From assembly GCA_030141605.1 (NCBI GenBank), contig JAQGDQ010000403.1, positions 147,069 through 211,068 on the forward strand: DNA of 64,000 nt, read 5' to 3'. Source of the stretch: Tubiluchus corallicola. Its lineage: Eukaryota; Priapulida; Priapulimorpha; Priapulimorphida; Tubiluchidae. Shown piece after piece: positions 24,721-38,454 of the stretch (positions within the stretch are counted from its first letter, which is position 1; every line of letters begins with the position of its first letter). A model generated the notes under the pieces. The model worked only from the letters and a program-made list of their open reading frames with translations. It was not told the DNA's origin and searched no databases. The position numbers and the translations under genes are program-made.

Positions 24721-25618
24721 TTTATAAGGCAGCTATAATACATTTTAGGCTTGGAACATTTGCTTGCGTAGTTCTCGCAACGTTACCATGGTATTCTTTT
24801 TTTAAATTTCCCAACTTCAGAGAACTACGGGACTTGTTTTCAGAATAAATACCTGTACTTGCCGTATTACTACGTTAATGCAAATATTTTATTTTGTCCA
24901 AGAACAGTTTCATTGCCTATGTAGGTATTAATAATAGAACCAGTTGATACCGTCCGCGCATTGTATTTTTGATGTGCATAACTAGGACATTCTGGACATT
25001 GATGAATTGAGGGCGCCATTGATCCAGGATAGACAAATTGACAGGCTTCTATTCTAGCTACATTCCTGTATTCTCGCTATTCCTGCCGCATATAATGGTG
25101 TAAGGCACCTCGTGGTACCAGGTGGACACGGTTACGGTTTCTATAATGTTGCAACACAAACATCATATCTTATAAATAGGTAACTACATGTTTTTATGGA
25201 TTTATACCCAACGGGGATTGCAGCCTCATTATTACCTGCTATTAGTCAGCTGTTACTGAAGCCTGTAATAGGTGCACAGGGAGCACGAATCCCCGTCGGG
25301 TCTCATTCGCAAGCGTGCGGCTTCTGCTGATGACTAGACTTTGCATAACCTGTCTGTCGCTGGCATGATAATAGAGATGGGTTAAACATTAATCGCTGGT
25401 TTGCATAATCGTATACCGATTTAATCATAAAATTATAATATTTGCATTTCTTTGCTATTGTGTAAAAGAACTCGCGGATCAGTTTGGAAATTCAGTCAAC
25501 TTTATTCCGACTATGACGTGACAGCAGCAAAATAGGTAAGCCCATGTGGGAAAGCTAATGAAAGTTTTATTAGACTACTACAGTTTTTCTAACTATGCAA
25601 ATATCCGAAGGAATTTAT

Positions 25619-25754
25619 AATTCCCCACACAAGTAAAATTCACTTATCTTAACCCTATCCCTAATGCCAATCCGAACCCTAACCCGAACCCTAATCCTAA
25701 TCCTAATCCTAATCCACTTTAATAGACAAACTAATTTCTTGTGTGTGGGGAATT
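25619..25754. mobile_element. Short inverted-repeat element with telomere-like core
   Basis: AATTCCCCACACAAG at the left and CTTGTGTGTGGGGAATT at the right are inverted repeats differing by a 2-bp indel. Between them is a run of CCCTAA-like words (CCTAACCC, CCTAATCC repeated). No coding capacity. It may be a MITE whose core is a degenerate telomere-like satellite. Confidence 0.6.
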
Positions 25755-27836
25755 GTAAACTTTAGCCCAAGTATCTTAAACGTACACAACTGTTACTAAT
25801 GACTTTCTTAATTATTTTGTAATCAAGCATCAATATCTAGTTTTGCTCAAAATATCTCATTGCAATGACTATGATGAGGATAATGACAGTCATGGTAGCA
25901 ATATTGAGGATGATGGTGATAGTGAAAGCAGCGAAGGTAGTGTTTGTAATTATGATTATTATTATTATGATGATGATGATGATGAAAACGAGAATAATAA
26001 AAACTGACTAAAACGACATTACACTGATGGTGATGGTGGCGACGAAATGGAGTGATGATGATGACGGGCCAGCAGCGGGAGCTGCAATTGTAGTGATAGC
26101 AATGATAATCTTAAATGGCAGCTAGCTGTTCTTAACTCTGGTACTCTGGCAAAAATAGAGATAGCTTTATTGTAGTAACATTCAGTTCTGTACATGTTTT
26201 CTAGTTTTTTGAAAACATCTTGTAGGCCTAATTTATTTTTTTTTATTTGCTGAGAAACATTTAACGTAGACACTTGAAATATTACGTTGTGAAGTTTAAC
26301 TTAAGATGGATCTTAACCGGTTATATATGAGTAGATGATTGCACATGTGAAAAAGCTTAATCAGCGATCGACCAATCTTTGTGCAGTAAAAAATCAGAGT
26401 GAAATGAATCTAAATTCAAAACACATGTTTGGCATAATTCACGCGCATATTTTGCACAATTAATTTATTACGTGTTTTGTAATTCGACAAAAAAACAGAA
26501 TAACTTTATCCAAAATACAGGCAAAGGCCAAGTGTTTGCCGGCAGAGTGCAGTCAACAGATGGGCAAAAATATTTACAGGTGTAATTAACAGATGGTCTC
26601 ATAAATGCAAATGGTAGCCATGATAAAACAATGATTAATATTCCATGATTATTTAAAAACGTTAATTAGTTGGGCGCACTGTGTCGACACAACAATCATA
26701 CATATAAACATTACTAGCCTTACTAAACCCATACAACCGTAGGGCCATCGTTACCCTTACAATTCATTTTAATGTACTGTGTAACCTCAATGGCTTGTGC
26801 TTAACTCAATTATGTTGTAGCAAATCGAGTGGCCATTGGCTGTGAACTGAAACACTGAGACTGCAACGATCGCATGATAATATGTAAATATCTCTAATTT
26901 GTTTTCTGCGCATTGTATCCTAAAAACATCCTGTAAAAATAGCTTAGCTGGGAAACATAATGTAGTAGTATAATTATACATTAAGTACTGTATAATGCAA
27001 AAAGCAATTAAATGTTCTGGTGTGAATGAACGGCTTGCCATAGCCGCACAAGATATTCAACGCTAATTTCCACTAATTACGCCAGTAACGCAAGTACAAA
27101 AATCTCTAACTAATATCTAATTAGGCACCACAAATCTTTTAGCATCTTAAATTATGTAAGCCTACGTTACTTTTGCAGTCCATGGCAATTACCAAAAGTT
27201 CTGAAAATTAATTGCAGACTGTGTATGAAGTTCTTCATACGAACAGCTAAGGTTAGGATGATCCCATCAAATTTCAACACAACTGGATCATGGGAACGTG
27301 CAATTTAAATAAATTTAAATGAATTTAAAATGATTTAATTAATTAAACAGCTTTAGTTAATTAACTAATTAGCAAATTGCTGCATTTTTAAACCAAAAAC
27401 ATCTTATCTCATCCCGATAAATACTTTTGATATTGGATAAATAGGCCTGTTTTTGGAGACAAAAAGAATGTGACAGACAAACGGACAGACAAACGGACAG
27501 GCAAAGTGATTTAATCACCAGATTTTTTGCTAGGAATTTGTACGGATGGCACATTCAACACAAAAAGATAATTTTTGACTGTTTAACGCAGTCAATGAAT
27601 CAAGGGACGACATCACTGATTACCAGGGTTCACATAATCGCTGTAATAGGCGATTTGATTTTAAAACTCTGCCCGTTTCTTTGAATGTGTCTTTGTAGAA
27701 TGTTAATGATGCCAGATACAGGCAACGCCAGCAAGCAATCTCAGCAGCATATTGGAAACGTTTGGGAACTTCACTATTGTGCCACATGTTCAAAAACATC
27801 TACTGTGAAAAATTACACAGAGCTGTTCGGGCGTAA
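25755..27836. other. Intergenic region without supported genes
   Basis: AT-rich, with GAT-rich short tracts near 25860-26060 and a short ATTTAAATGAATTTAAA run near 27305. Nothing else is supported. Confidence 0.35.
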
Positions 27837-28222
27837 TGTAGAGAGCGCATGCGCGCTTTATTCCGGCCAACTTATCGCAGTTATGTTCAAGCTGTATTAT
27901 TAGAACTTGATACGCATAAGTACATCACTAAAACACAGCAGCTCTTTATCAATATTCAAGTCTAAATTAAAAAAACATTTAATGACTCGTTTTGAATATC
28001 AGACATACGAACACGACGATACTTACTCAAATCATAATTTCATTTTTCCTAGACCTTACTAAACTAGTTTACATTTTATTTTTGAATTTCTAGTTGCACT
28101 TATAGTTTAGCTTGCACCAGACGCTTTTGCCCAGAACAGTGTACGTTTTTTATATGAACTAACACCGATTGTCTGTCTTTTATTATGATGGTCAATGTTT
28201 TTAAAATGGCAAATAAAGATTT
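27837..28222 (+). mobile_element. 3' end of a CR1/L2-like LINE
   Basis: The plus strand from 27937 reads SLSIFKSKLKKHLMTR, the usual C-terminus of CR1/L2-type reverse transcriptases, reaching a stop near 28063. Then come about 160 bases of 3' sequence, AAATAAAG, and the (CTA)n tract, which fits the microsatellite tail of such elements. Everything upstream of the C-terminus is lost. Confidence 0.55.
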
Positions 28223-28330
<108 letters not shown>

Positions 28331-28336
28331 ATTGAA

Positions 28337-28483
28337 AACTGGAAGAATATGCACAATGAACGTAACAAAAGGCTAATAATATCGATAAATCTTCTATAGC
28401 TATGTTATGTAAGCCATGTCAACCATAAATTATTAATAGAATCGGCCAGGTGGCCTTTCTGATCGGTGACAGTACGTGCCTGG
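28337..28483 (+). repeat. Dispersed direct repeat, copy a
   Basis: Shares order and sequence with 28911-29042: GCACAAT, GGCTAATAATATC, ATAAATCTTCTA, AAATTATTAATAGAATCG and TGATCGGTGACARTACGT. The copies differ at about one base in five, with small indels. Origin unknown. Confidence 0.75.
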
Positions 28484-28910
28484 AGTACGTGCATAATCTT
28501 TTGACAAATCAGTACATTGGAAAAGTGATAACCTTACACGAAAGCCATACACAATATAAATACAACATCAATTAGTTCTTAAATTCCACAGTTAAGGCAT
28601 TTATTCCCAGGAGGGCATTGTTCAATTTAAGGAGTATCACATTGTCGCTCGACTGGATGGTGTGATTTTAAAGCTTTGCCTTTTTGTCTCAGCTGGCAAT
28701 CTCCGGGGCGTCACGGAAAAGTATGGTAACTTGATCATTGTGCGACGCATATTCAGTAAATACTCCAATCTAATTTTTCCTAGCAGTCCGGTGTCTCACA
28801 GAACTGCCTTTAGGCCTAAATTATGCCATACGTGTTTGTATTTATTGGCGCAAACATAACAGTTTTTTTCAAATAGGCTAATAGATGTGTATAGGCAATT
28901 AATTACTGGT

Positions 28911-29042
28911 AACTGGAAAAATTAGCACAATAAATTTAACACGCTAATAATATCAATAAATCTTCTAGCTATGTATGTCATTTACAAATTATTAATAGAA
29001 TCGATGAGGCGGCGCTTGTGATCGGTGACAATACGTACCAGG
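28911..29042 (+). repeat. Dispersed direct repeat, copy b
   Basis: Second copy of the repeat at 28337-28483, about 570 bp downstream in the same orientation; it could be part of one larger duplicated element. Confidence 0.75.
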
Positions 29043-29607
29043 AACAGCCATGCTAATGGGTTACACCGCACACTTAGCAACTAGTACGCAAGGACGTAAT
29101 AGGGCTGATTGAAAAGAAAATCCGAGAATGTTGTTATGGGAACAGTCAATATTACTGTTAGGTATAGACCTAAGGGTTGGGCCATAGCATTGCGTTTTAA
29201 AATGATGTATTAATCACTACAATTCTAATAAAATCCGAAAATGAAGTGTTCTGAAGGTTTTTAATTACATACCACCCAATGAGCTACGCCAAGTAACGCG
29301 ATACGTACAAGTGTTTAACAGTATAATTTGTACCTCATTGATTTAATGATGCACGTAAAAGCAATAATGTTCAAAAGTTCAGATCATTCCTTAAAACTTA
29401 AAATTTTATAATTAATTAGAAATTTAATATGGACTTATGGATTTAATTACGGCTGATTTTTATATTACATGTATTACGATTTTAGTTTGATTTATAACAG
29501 CCTATTGTGTATGTACTACTTAGGTGTTAATATTTTAAGTATGTAAAATCTCTTTGTCCATTTTTAATGTTAATGCAGTTTAAATATTAAATAAATTATT
29601 ATTGATT

Positions 29608-29650
29608 ATTATTATTATTATTATTATTATTATTGTTATTATTATTATAC
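29608..29650. repeat. (ATT)n microsatellite
   Basis: A short ATT triplet run after TTAAATATTAAATAAATTATT, the look of a retroelement tail. Confidence 0.85.
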
Positions 29651-29893
29651 AACTCAAGCTGTCTTCATTTTAAAAAAATTACGCTATTCACGCATGTTTT
29701 AGCATTTTCGTTGCCGGTCGAGAGTTTTACGTAACGTTTGGGTATTACTGCAAATATAGCGCTGACATTTTGGTCAAGGCTGTTGCAGTAGTTTACAATG
29801 CAAAATATGATGTAGTACGAATTCTGTGTTTAAGTAAAAACACAGTCCGAGAATTAGGTAGGAAACTATAAACAAATCTGAAAAAACTTAAAC

Positions 29894-29965
29894 TGCGTCG
29901 GCCGGGAGTCGAACCCGGATCAACTGCTTGGAAGGCAGCTATGCTAACCGTTATACCACCGACGC
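29894..29965 (-). tRNA. tRNA-Gly (anticodon UCC)
   Basis: The minus strand folds as a 72-base tRNA: acceptor GCGTCGG pairs with CCGACGC; the A box is TGGTATAACGG; the anticodon loop is CTTCCAA with anticodon TCC; the B box is GGTTCGACTCC; the discriminator is A. No intron. A T run at the complement of 29881-29886 gives a Pol III stop directly downstream. Confidence 0.96.
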
Positions 29966-30494
29966 TGAACAAAAATAAGTACACAAACACATACTTGGAA
30001 AGTGCTGCAATTCAGTAAGCGTCACACAACGAGTTTCTTAAACAATGTTATCTTTCGGCCAGGAAATGAGCATTACCTGATCATAAACACAAACAAAATT
30101 AATGTTACACAATACACGCAGATTTCTCAGGACTGAGCTAGAAACACGCGTAAAAGTGGGTTGTGGGACTGCAGCTTGGCGCTATCTCTCGACCGTTAAA
30201 TGAATTATCTTGTCGTCTGCATTGCAAACAAACATGCTTCACAGGAGTACATGATTTTTTAAAAAGTTGTTTAGAACATGTGCGAAAGTAAATATTCGGA
30301 GAAGTATGACAAGGTAAAATAAAAACAACATGAAGATCTGTGTGTGTTTATTTGTAATAGGAGCAAATATTTTTATGACCAAAGGAATAATAGGAATTAC
30401 AGCATTAAACTGTGTTGACTAAACAATTCCAGCCAAATGTTACTATAACAAGATAAGATATTACAATACTCGAAAATTAAATTGTCAGAAAATT

Positions 30495-30773
30495 AACGGT
30501 TACCGCACGTGTGCAACAGCAGCCTATCTGTTCAAAAACAAAAAGCAGTGCAACCAACAGTGCCTATCCAAACCAGGCAATCCACTTTTTTGCTTGGCAT
30601 CCAAAGAGCTTTTAAAATTACGAAAAAATGTCACTATAATAAACTGTGGTATTACAATGCTCGAAAACTCGAATGGTTACTGCACGTATCTAACAGCAGC
30701 TTATGTATTCCACAACAAAAAGCAATGCAGCCAGGACTGCACATTCAAACCAGCTATGTGCAACAATCACTAG
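30495..30773 (+). other. Tandemly duplicated Cys-containing open segment, unknown
   Basis: Two in-frame copies 177 bp apart encode NGYRTCATAAYLFKNKKQC and NGYCTYLTAAYVFHNKKQC, each followed by a second Cys and KP. The frame stays open for about 90 codons to a TAG at 30771. There is no start codon, splice signal or family I recognise. It may be the remains of a mobile element or of an extracellular-domain exon pair. Confidence 0.35.
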
Positions 30774-32766
30774 CAAAGGGGCCATGTGTGTTGTGTACCG
30801 TTTGAAGAGATGGCATTATCTCTTCAAGAAGAAGAAGAAATGTAAACAATTTGATTATCGAGGTTGAGAAGGAAATGCAAACAATTTTTTGAGCAAAAAA
30901 ACAATGTGAAGAAAAGTGCAAAAAATATTCAGTTAATTTTACTTGACTTGTTATGTACATATAATTAAGGACTAATAAATAAATTATTTATTTTCAGATG
31001 ATAAAAAGTGTCATTAATTAGCTATTACTAAGTAAAACAATCACAGCTTAAATGTCGCCGTGAAGACACTAATTGGATTTTCTTCATACACAATGTGCAG
31101 TTAAAGATTCTTCAAATTCAAAGTTTAGTCACCAAATTTAGTGTTCAGTCCAGTACTGTTCAGTGACTTTTTGTATCAAGGTAAGCAGTCAAAAACTGCT
31201 ACTCAGGTGAAACAGGCAAAAACAAACTTAGGCAAAACTTGCAATTATTATCTCATGACATTTCTTTATTAGCTGATAAAGAAACTTCCTCCTACAATGA
31301 ATATTTTTGGAATAATGACCAACTCACATGATCTTCATCTGAAACATCTTCCCAACTATACATACTCAAATCTTTCAGTTTCATAATTATAATAAGGAGT
31401 GCACAGTAAAATATGTTGTAAGTGCTCCAAGTCCAAAGCATACTTGTTCATGGCTACTCTGTCATGTTCAGCTATTTTCTAAGTTCCACCTAAGTAAGGC
31501 TTTCACATTCACTTCCAAGGCACTAATTTTCGCCTTTATAGGCAGCACAATAAGGCGGAGAACATGCTTCAAGTTTTTTTGCCACTGTCACAAACCTTTT
31601 TCCATCTATGTCAGTTGTTTTTAAACCCACCCCAACCCAATGCTAGTGCCGAAATGTTTCCAAAGACTTCTAATTTAAGTGTATCTTCTAAAACATGATT
31701 CTTTTTATCCATTTAGACTTTATCCCATTAAGCACTGCAAATGATATTACCCCTGTCATACCGTAATAAAACTTGTAGCAACATGCAGTGCAGCTACAAA
31801 TTATTATTTTAATGTCGGTCTGAATGGATTTGTCACCACAGATTTGATCGAGAACAAACTCAGCATTATCTAGAAGCAGAAAGGATTGAAATTTCTCTAC
31901 CTCATAAGAGAGGGCAGTAGCTGTTCATTTGTTGTTTTTACAGCAGACGGTTGTTGTAAGATGAAAGCCTGTTTTTGGTTACGCGGTTCAACACAGTAAT
32001 ATTTAAAAAATACATGAGTGACTACTTTTTCCTTTTAAGAATGACAATGTAGCATTGACTGTTGATGCCAAAAGCTGGCAAGATACTCTTTTTCTTGTTT
32101 GAGGCTGTAAAACTAGTGTAGTCTCTGAAAATAGGAAGATGAGTAAAATTTGCAAGATCTGGGTAACTTTTCTCTTTCATGTACATGATAAATTTTTAAT
32201 TTTTGTGGCAATCCTGAAGAAGAAAAAAAAGTTTTGCTGTACTTTCCTATAATTATAAGTATTATAACCTGATGGTTGGAGGAAAATTTTAATGTGGGTT
32301 CATTCAGTGCATTGTCCAACAAATTAAGAAAAATCTGTGCATGTGTTAATTGGGCAAAAAGTCTTTGAAAAGATAAACTACTATGAGCAATTCAATTGTA
32401 ATTCGTTAACTGAAAATAAACAAAACTTGCAAGATGAAAGTCATGAAGCTAATAAAGATCCTAGCAAAAAATTAAGTTCATTTTGCTGGGGCATTATCTA
32501 AAAGGAGGAGTGCAGCCATCTTTACTCATGCGACTACCATGCCCACCTCTTCAATTAGCAATCTCCAACCTAGGATAAGCTAAAATCTGTTTACTGTAGA
32601 CCAAAATACTAAGTAGTTGACATGATTTTTCCTAAATTTCCAAGAATCAGATTTTATAGTGAAATATACCAGAATCGTTATCCATGTAAAAAGTTTTAAC
32701 TTTGTCCATTTTACAGAATGCATTGATTATGTACAATATAACAAGTGTTTTTATTTATGTGCAGAA
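30774..32766. other. Upstream region of the ZP-domain gene
   Basis: No supported gene. Some minus-strand stretches between 31850 and 32340 look faintly coding but have many stops and no family match. Confidence 0.35.
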
Positions 32767-35700
32767 ATGGAAATAGACACAAAGCTATTGGTGTGGATGT
32801 TCTTCTTAATACAGGCACTCACAACAGCACAGGAAGTATCCAGTAAGTATATGTGCTTAAATAAACCTGAAACTCTCAACTTACTGTAGTTAAGAGAACA
32901 TTAGGTTTGGAGATAGGTTTAGGATTTAAACTTTATGCTACAACTACAGTTTCTTTTTCATCAAAAGGTAGTTGGCAGTCTATCAGGCTTAAAGAAAACA
33001 ATAAACTCACAAACTAACATGCTATCTTAGGAAGAAATGGACAGGCCAATGCACAAAGAGGCAAATGTGCTGTAGTGCTAGGAACCTGCATTTGCTGACA
33101 GTCAAACAAGTTGGAAATTTGTTAACTATCTAATTTTCAGTTCATTAATTGAGGTTCAATGTGGTATAGGAACACAAAATTACGTTTATTTATTACGACA
33201 TTTAAACCCTCTTTAAAACTGTTTGGTAGGTTATGTGACTAAATACATCCACTGGGTAACTAGTCCAGTAGAACTTCATAAACAGTTGTCCTATTTGGTC
33301 ATGATGGAAAATAAAGGCTTTACAGAACCACTTACTCGCACAAGACTGAATGCTTAGTTGCATATGCTCCTTAATCTTCAAAATAGTTGTTATGTAACTT
33401 ATGTAAACAACTGGGCAACTGAGTAAATGTGTATTATCACACAGTGTTATATCAGTTACAAAAATATCATAAAATTCACACTGAGGTAGCTTAAGTTAGT
33501 AAAAGGATGTTCTTAGTCATGCTGCAATCTGTATAGTCAATTAGTAAGTAGCTCAGTTGGTCGTACAAACACTAAAATGGTAAAATTCTTTGTACACTGT
33601 TGCCAAAAGTGAGTTTGGATAGCTATATATGAGAAATAAGCACTCATCATATCAAATGAGTGGGGGGGGGGGGCAGTAAAGTTCATTCACTGTTGAAAAC
33701 TTTGTTATTCTGACTGACTAACAGAAGTTATGCAGAAAAAGTGCCTTTTTTTACAATCCTAACAAGTTTCTGTCACTTTTAGAAAAAGATGTAACTTGTA
33801 ATACCGATGACATCCAATTGGATCTGCTTTTCGGGGGGCGGTTTAATGGTATTGTTTATGCAAAGGACTACTTCTCAAGGTCAAGATGTCGACAAGAAGG
33901 AGAAGGTTCCAGAACCATGAGATTCTCTCTAGAATTAAACACGTGTGGTGTTAATGAAGATGTAATGATCTTGAGATATTTTTGTACTTTTTATATTAGC
34001 ACTACACATGTAGAACCAAACTGTTAGAACAGCCAGTAAATAGCTCTCATGAGATTTATGATTATTTGAATATTAATGAAACTTGTGCGAATTCAATGGT
34101 TGATGCTATTCCAACACTTGCTGTTCATTTGAAGCAATTTCTTCTATGATGTCTACATATATTTTGCAGGATGATATTGCTGAAGTTACCATCATTGTAC
34201 AAAAAAATCCTGATGTTATACTTGATGGCGATGAAGCATACCACATTACTTGTGATTATGGCACTCAGGTTGGAGACACCGTGAATTTGAATGTTGGTCT
34301 TCGCCCAAAGTAAGTTCAAATTACCATATACAATCACACAATTGAAGAAGTAACCTAATGAGAATGCAATGTTTTACTGTTTTAAAATATTGTAAGCTAT
34401 GTTTCTTCTACTAAATATGATACTTAATATGTCTGCCTGCAGGAAAATCTGCATTATGTGAAAATCTGAAATCCATACTCTTAAAAGTAAAACTTGTATT
34501 CTATAAACACTTTTGTTTTAATAGCGATTTACCAACAGAATCTCTTGACTCAGCTGCAGAAGAACTAGCTGTAGTCATGAGCATTCTCCCAGACAACGAC
34601 GCGTTTCGCGACGATGAGGTGACTGAAGTGGATGTCGGAGATACTATCGTGCTGGCTGTTGATCTGGTGGACACTGGTAAGTTGCCCTCTACCCATTTCT
34701 AATGCAGAGAAGTGGACTGATTTGATGCTTTGAAATATTTTGGAAAGTGAAAAGGTAATCTAATAAACTCAGTGGAGCTAAGAAAGAAGGTTAAAGGTGT
34801 AGCCACCATTTTTATGTCTGCCTATCTGGCTTTACATTTTCTTCATCTGATAAACAGACTTTGAATTTCAAAGTATTTTTCAGTTCCACTGATCATTTAT
34901 ATCAACAAATTAGGCAGCTGCAAACACAGTGAAGAAAGACCTGGAAAACTAATTCCAAAAATAAATCGGAGAATCTGTTATCAAAAGCACTTTTCACATT
35001 CACACCACAATGATATTTTGGCTAGCAAACAAACATTGAATGGTAAAATTGTAGCTTTCCCAAACATTTTATTAACCAATTTAGTTGGACCAAGCTTCAG
35101 CACATTTCACACATACTGTGAAATTTTGTAATGAATTCAAATTATTTATGATTGCCAACGGTTTTTAGCTGGTCCACACCTTTCATGTCAGTGCTTGGGC
35201 CAGTATGAAAGCTATTTGTTTATTTTAGCAGTCCTTTTGCTGGTGTGTAATATACTATTTATTCTCAAAAATACCTAACTGCAAACACTTTAAAGTAAGC
35301 TCTTAGGAATCTTGCTGTCCACATTTAAACAACTTGACTCTAAACCAGAACTTGAACATCTAAATTGAGTCACAAATTTAACATGTGCTATTGTGTGCAG
35401 AAGGTATTCATGCTTGTAAAATCCTGCCATTTGCTACATGTTCACCAGTGGTTGTGGAAACATGGCAGTGAACAGATCAAATTAGTGAAATTCTGTTGTG
35501 TGGTCCAAAAAATGGAAATAACTTGTCAATATCTTTTCAGAATAAGAGATATTTATATTTCTTTTGAGAAATACTTTTTAAGATTTGCCTAGTCATTTGT
35601 TATGGCACACATGCACATTTTCTGGTTTAGTTCCAAATATCATACATTAAAGCGGATAATAATATTTTTTACTAATATACATTAATAAAGAGGTAATTAA

Positions 35701-38345
35701 TTTTGTTTTAGATGATTATGAGTCATTTCGCTTGTATTCTTGCACTGCAGAAGACAATGATGGAAATGAATTATCACTTGTAGATGACGATGGGTAAGCT
35801 GCCTTCTCAGTTTTTTTAATAAAGAAACATTTTTTCATACCAATTAATACTAGTAGTTCGTACAAGTATTTGTTAGTGTATGTATGTACAGTACAAGGTT
35901 CTACTACAAATTGCTTTATGAATTTCAGTAGCTTCAGAAATTTTTTTGCTGAAAACACTGAATAAACTCATTAACATGGTAGATGCGAATCGTTAACATT
36001 GTGTGAATTAGGCAAATGACTATCAGACTATTGATAAATGATACGGATCACGTTATAGTTAAATATGGCTAATGTTCCTTTTTTGTGCAATTCGGAATCT
36101 TGAGACCGATATCTGATTCAGTACACACCCTCTCTTTACGATGTAAACAGCCATAATCAGCACGGCGAATGAAACAGCCCAGAACGAAAATCGATGTGCC
36201 TCACACATTCAATCACTGATCAATCTGGGGTCCATTCTCAAATAAACTTAAATAGAGAAGCTTTAATTAACTCGTGAACCTAATTAAATGTTCCTAGTCA
36301 TAGAAATATTAATGCCAAGATTAAATCAGTAAAATTGGTTATCATTGCAAAGTGGAATAATTTCACGATTTGTAACGACATCTTTCTCTTATAATTGCCA
36401 GTGTTTAATGTCATTGCAGATGTGTTGAGAGTGACGCCTATGACCAAGACATAGTCAGTACACCAACTGTCCGCCGTAGACAAAATCAAGATGACGAATA
36501 CAGGAAATACTTTGAAATGAAAGCATTCAAATTCCCAGATATGGATCAAGTGACATTTAAATGTGTTGTAACTCAATGTGAACCAGATGATACCAGTTGT
36601 TCATTGGTAAGTAAAATTTCTGTATTACTTGATTTTGTTCTGTACTAGCAGAAGCCTGATGTAGAATACATGGGTACTAATCATTTGAAAAATAAAAAAG
36701 ACAACATTACTGGTAAACTACTACAGAAAAGGTAACTTAGAAAAATTACCTACCTTCAGTAATAAACCACTTATTTTTTGAGCAATCAACTGCCCCTACA
36801 ATTACTTAAAGAAAGTAACTCTTTTTAAAAACAGCTCATCTGTAATGTCTGAGCGACAAACATTTAATACAGCTAACAATTAGGTGTGGAAGCAAAACGA
36901 AAAAAATCACAAATCAATGGAATCATGTATGACAGTTTTATTTTAAAGACACAAAAATCTTTTTGGCTAGAGCAGTAAGTTGTAAGTTACCGTAAAGTAT
37001 TTGTAGTAACTACATATATATTTCATCCAAGGATGTTACCGAAACTGAATTTAGAAACCGAAACCGAAATTTAACAAACATAAGAAATGGATATCGAAAT
37101 GAAACTGAACAGAAACACTTTTGCGAAACCAACTAGTATTAAAACTTAAAAAAGGGAAATTATCGAACCGAAAATTTAGTTTTGGTAACATCCCTGATTT
37201 TATCTAATACGAAAATGACGGATGGTAAAAAATTAAAATCATAAATTTGGCAGCCGGGTAAACAAATTCACAGGGAGAGCTCTACTGCAAAAAAAACAAC
37301 AAAACTAGCATAACTGAACTACTGTTACTGACATTTCCTATATCATTGCAACAGTAACTTACATGTTAATTTACGTCTGAATTCAGCAATGTGATGCTCA
37401 AAGCGACGAACCAGAAAATGTTAGGACTCCTCAGACAGCAAGTAGCAGGAGACGCTTCAAGCGTGGCGTAGAGGAAATAGTAGCGAGAGCCAGTCAAATT
37501 ACAGGTACAACCAAGCGGACCACTCCAACACCGCCTGATGGAAAAACGAGGCTGTTCGGAACGGTTACGGTGAATGCACCACAACTGGAACCCCCTACAA
37601 CAACTGAAAGTGAGTACAATGCTTACAAGATAAATACGATTTCAATCATAAACAAGATTTGACATTAAAGTGGATATTAACAGTATCGTGATGGCCGTGG
37701 CGCCTGTGAAATCATTAACGTTACTTAAAATTTGCTGTTATTTGATATAATCCTGTGAGACTACAAGTCTTTAGTCAAAAAGCTACAGAGCAATGGCAAT
37801 AAATTAAGGTTAAGGCCTGACACATTCTGTGCAGTGTCACACATCAGACATGAAATGAACTGTATCGTGATTTTTCACTATTTATTTCACACGAATGTAT
37901 AGTCCATTTTGTTTTTAAACCCACAAATCACATCTATTGCATATTTCAACTCTCTTTATGTTCATGACACTGTATCAATTTTGAAGTAACATTAGAATGT
38001 GTACATTTTCAACATCTCTTGGAAAGCAAAGCACGTAGTACATGGTAATACAGTAATACTAAGTTTTTATCTCATACAGCACCAGAAGAGGAAGCTGAGA
38101 AGCAACAATACTGTTTTACCGTATCTTATCTGGTGGCGTGTGCATGCATCGTCTTTGGGTTGATCATGATGGCATTTACCGCGTGTCTTTGCTTCTGCGT
38201 CCGCTGGCATCGTGATGCAAAGGCACGTCAGCTCGCCGGGGATAGTCAACAATCAATTCTGAGCACCTCAAGCAGAGTGGACATGACCCGCATACCTCGA
38301 CCGTCTTTGATACAGCGAGATAACAGTGAGCGTCCGCGTATCTGA
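32767..38345 (+). CDS. Transmembrane zona pellucida (ZP) domain protein, eight exons
   Basis: Exons are 32767-32842, 33783-33961, 34170-34309, 34525-34676, 35712-35793, 36420-36606, 37387-37609 and 38080-38345; all have GT-AG introns and phases join to 434 residues. Order of parts: signal peptide (LLVWMFFLIQALTTAQ); ZP-N half starting DVTC with FNGIVYAK and LELNTCG; a linker; ZP-C half with YSCTAED, FEMKAFKFPD and VTFKCVVTQC; a furin-type site RRRFKRG (293-299); a Thr/Pro-rich stem; one membrane helix (about 360-387); a cytoplasmic tail of about 47 residues. ZP domains polymerise into extracellular filaments after furin cleavage releases the C-terminal propeptide. The particular ZP subfamily is not clear to me. 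Confidence 0.9.
37028..37196. mobile_element. hAT-type MITE in intron 6 of the ZP gene
   Basis: Left end CAAGGATGTTACCGAAACT and complement of the right end CAGGGATGTTACCAAAACT are inverted repeats. ATTTCATC (37020-37027) and ATTTTATC (37197-37204) are an 8-bp target duplication with one change. 169 bp long, no coding capacity. Confidence 0.85.
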
Positions 38346-38448
38346 TGAACTCGTCTGAACAGAAATCGTGCTCAATCGTCAGTTAATGATTTGAATGTTC
38401 ATTTGGCTGCCAGACATATAAAATCAAACTGGAAACAATGTCCATTTC

Positions 38449-38454
38449 AATAAA
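38449..38454 (+). terminator. Poly(A) signal of the ZP gene
   Basis: AATAAA about 100 bases after the stop codon. Confidence 0.65.

Noticed and set aside
33535-33620. tRNA-like A box (TAGCTCAGTTGG)
   Set aside because: No acceptor stem pairing and no convincing B box; at most a decayed SINE head.
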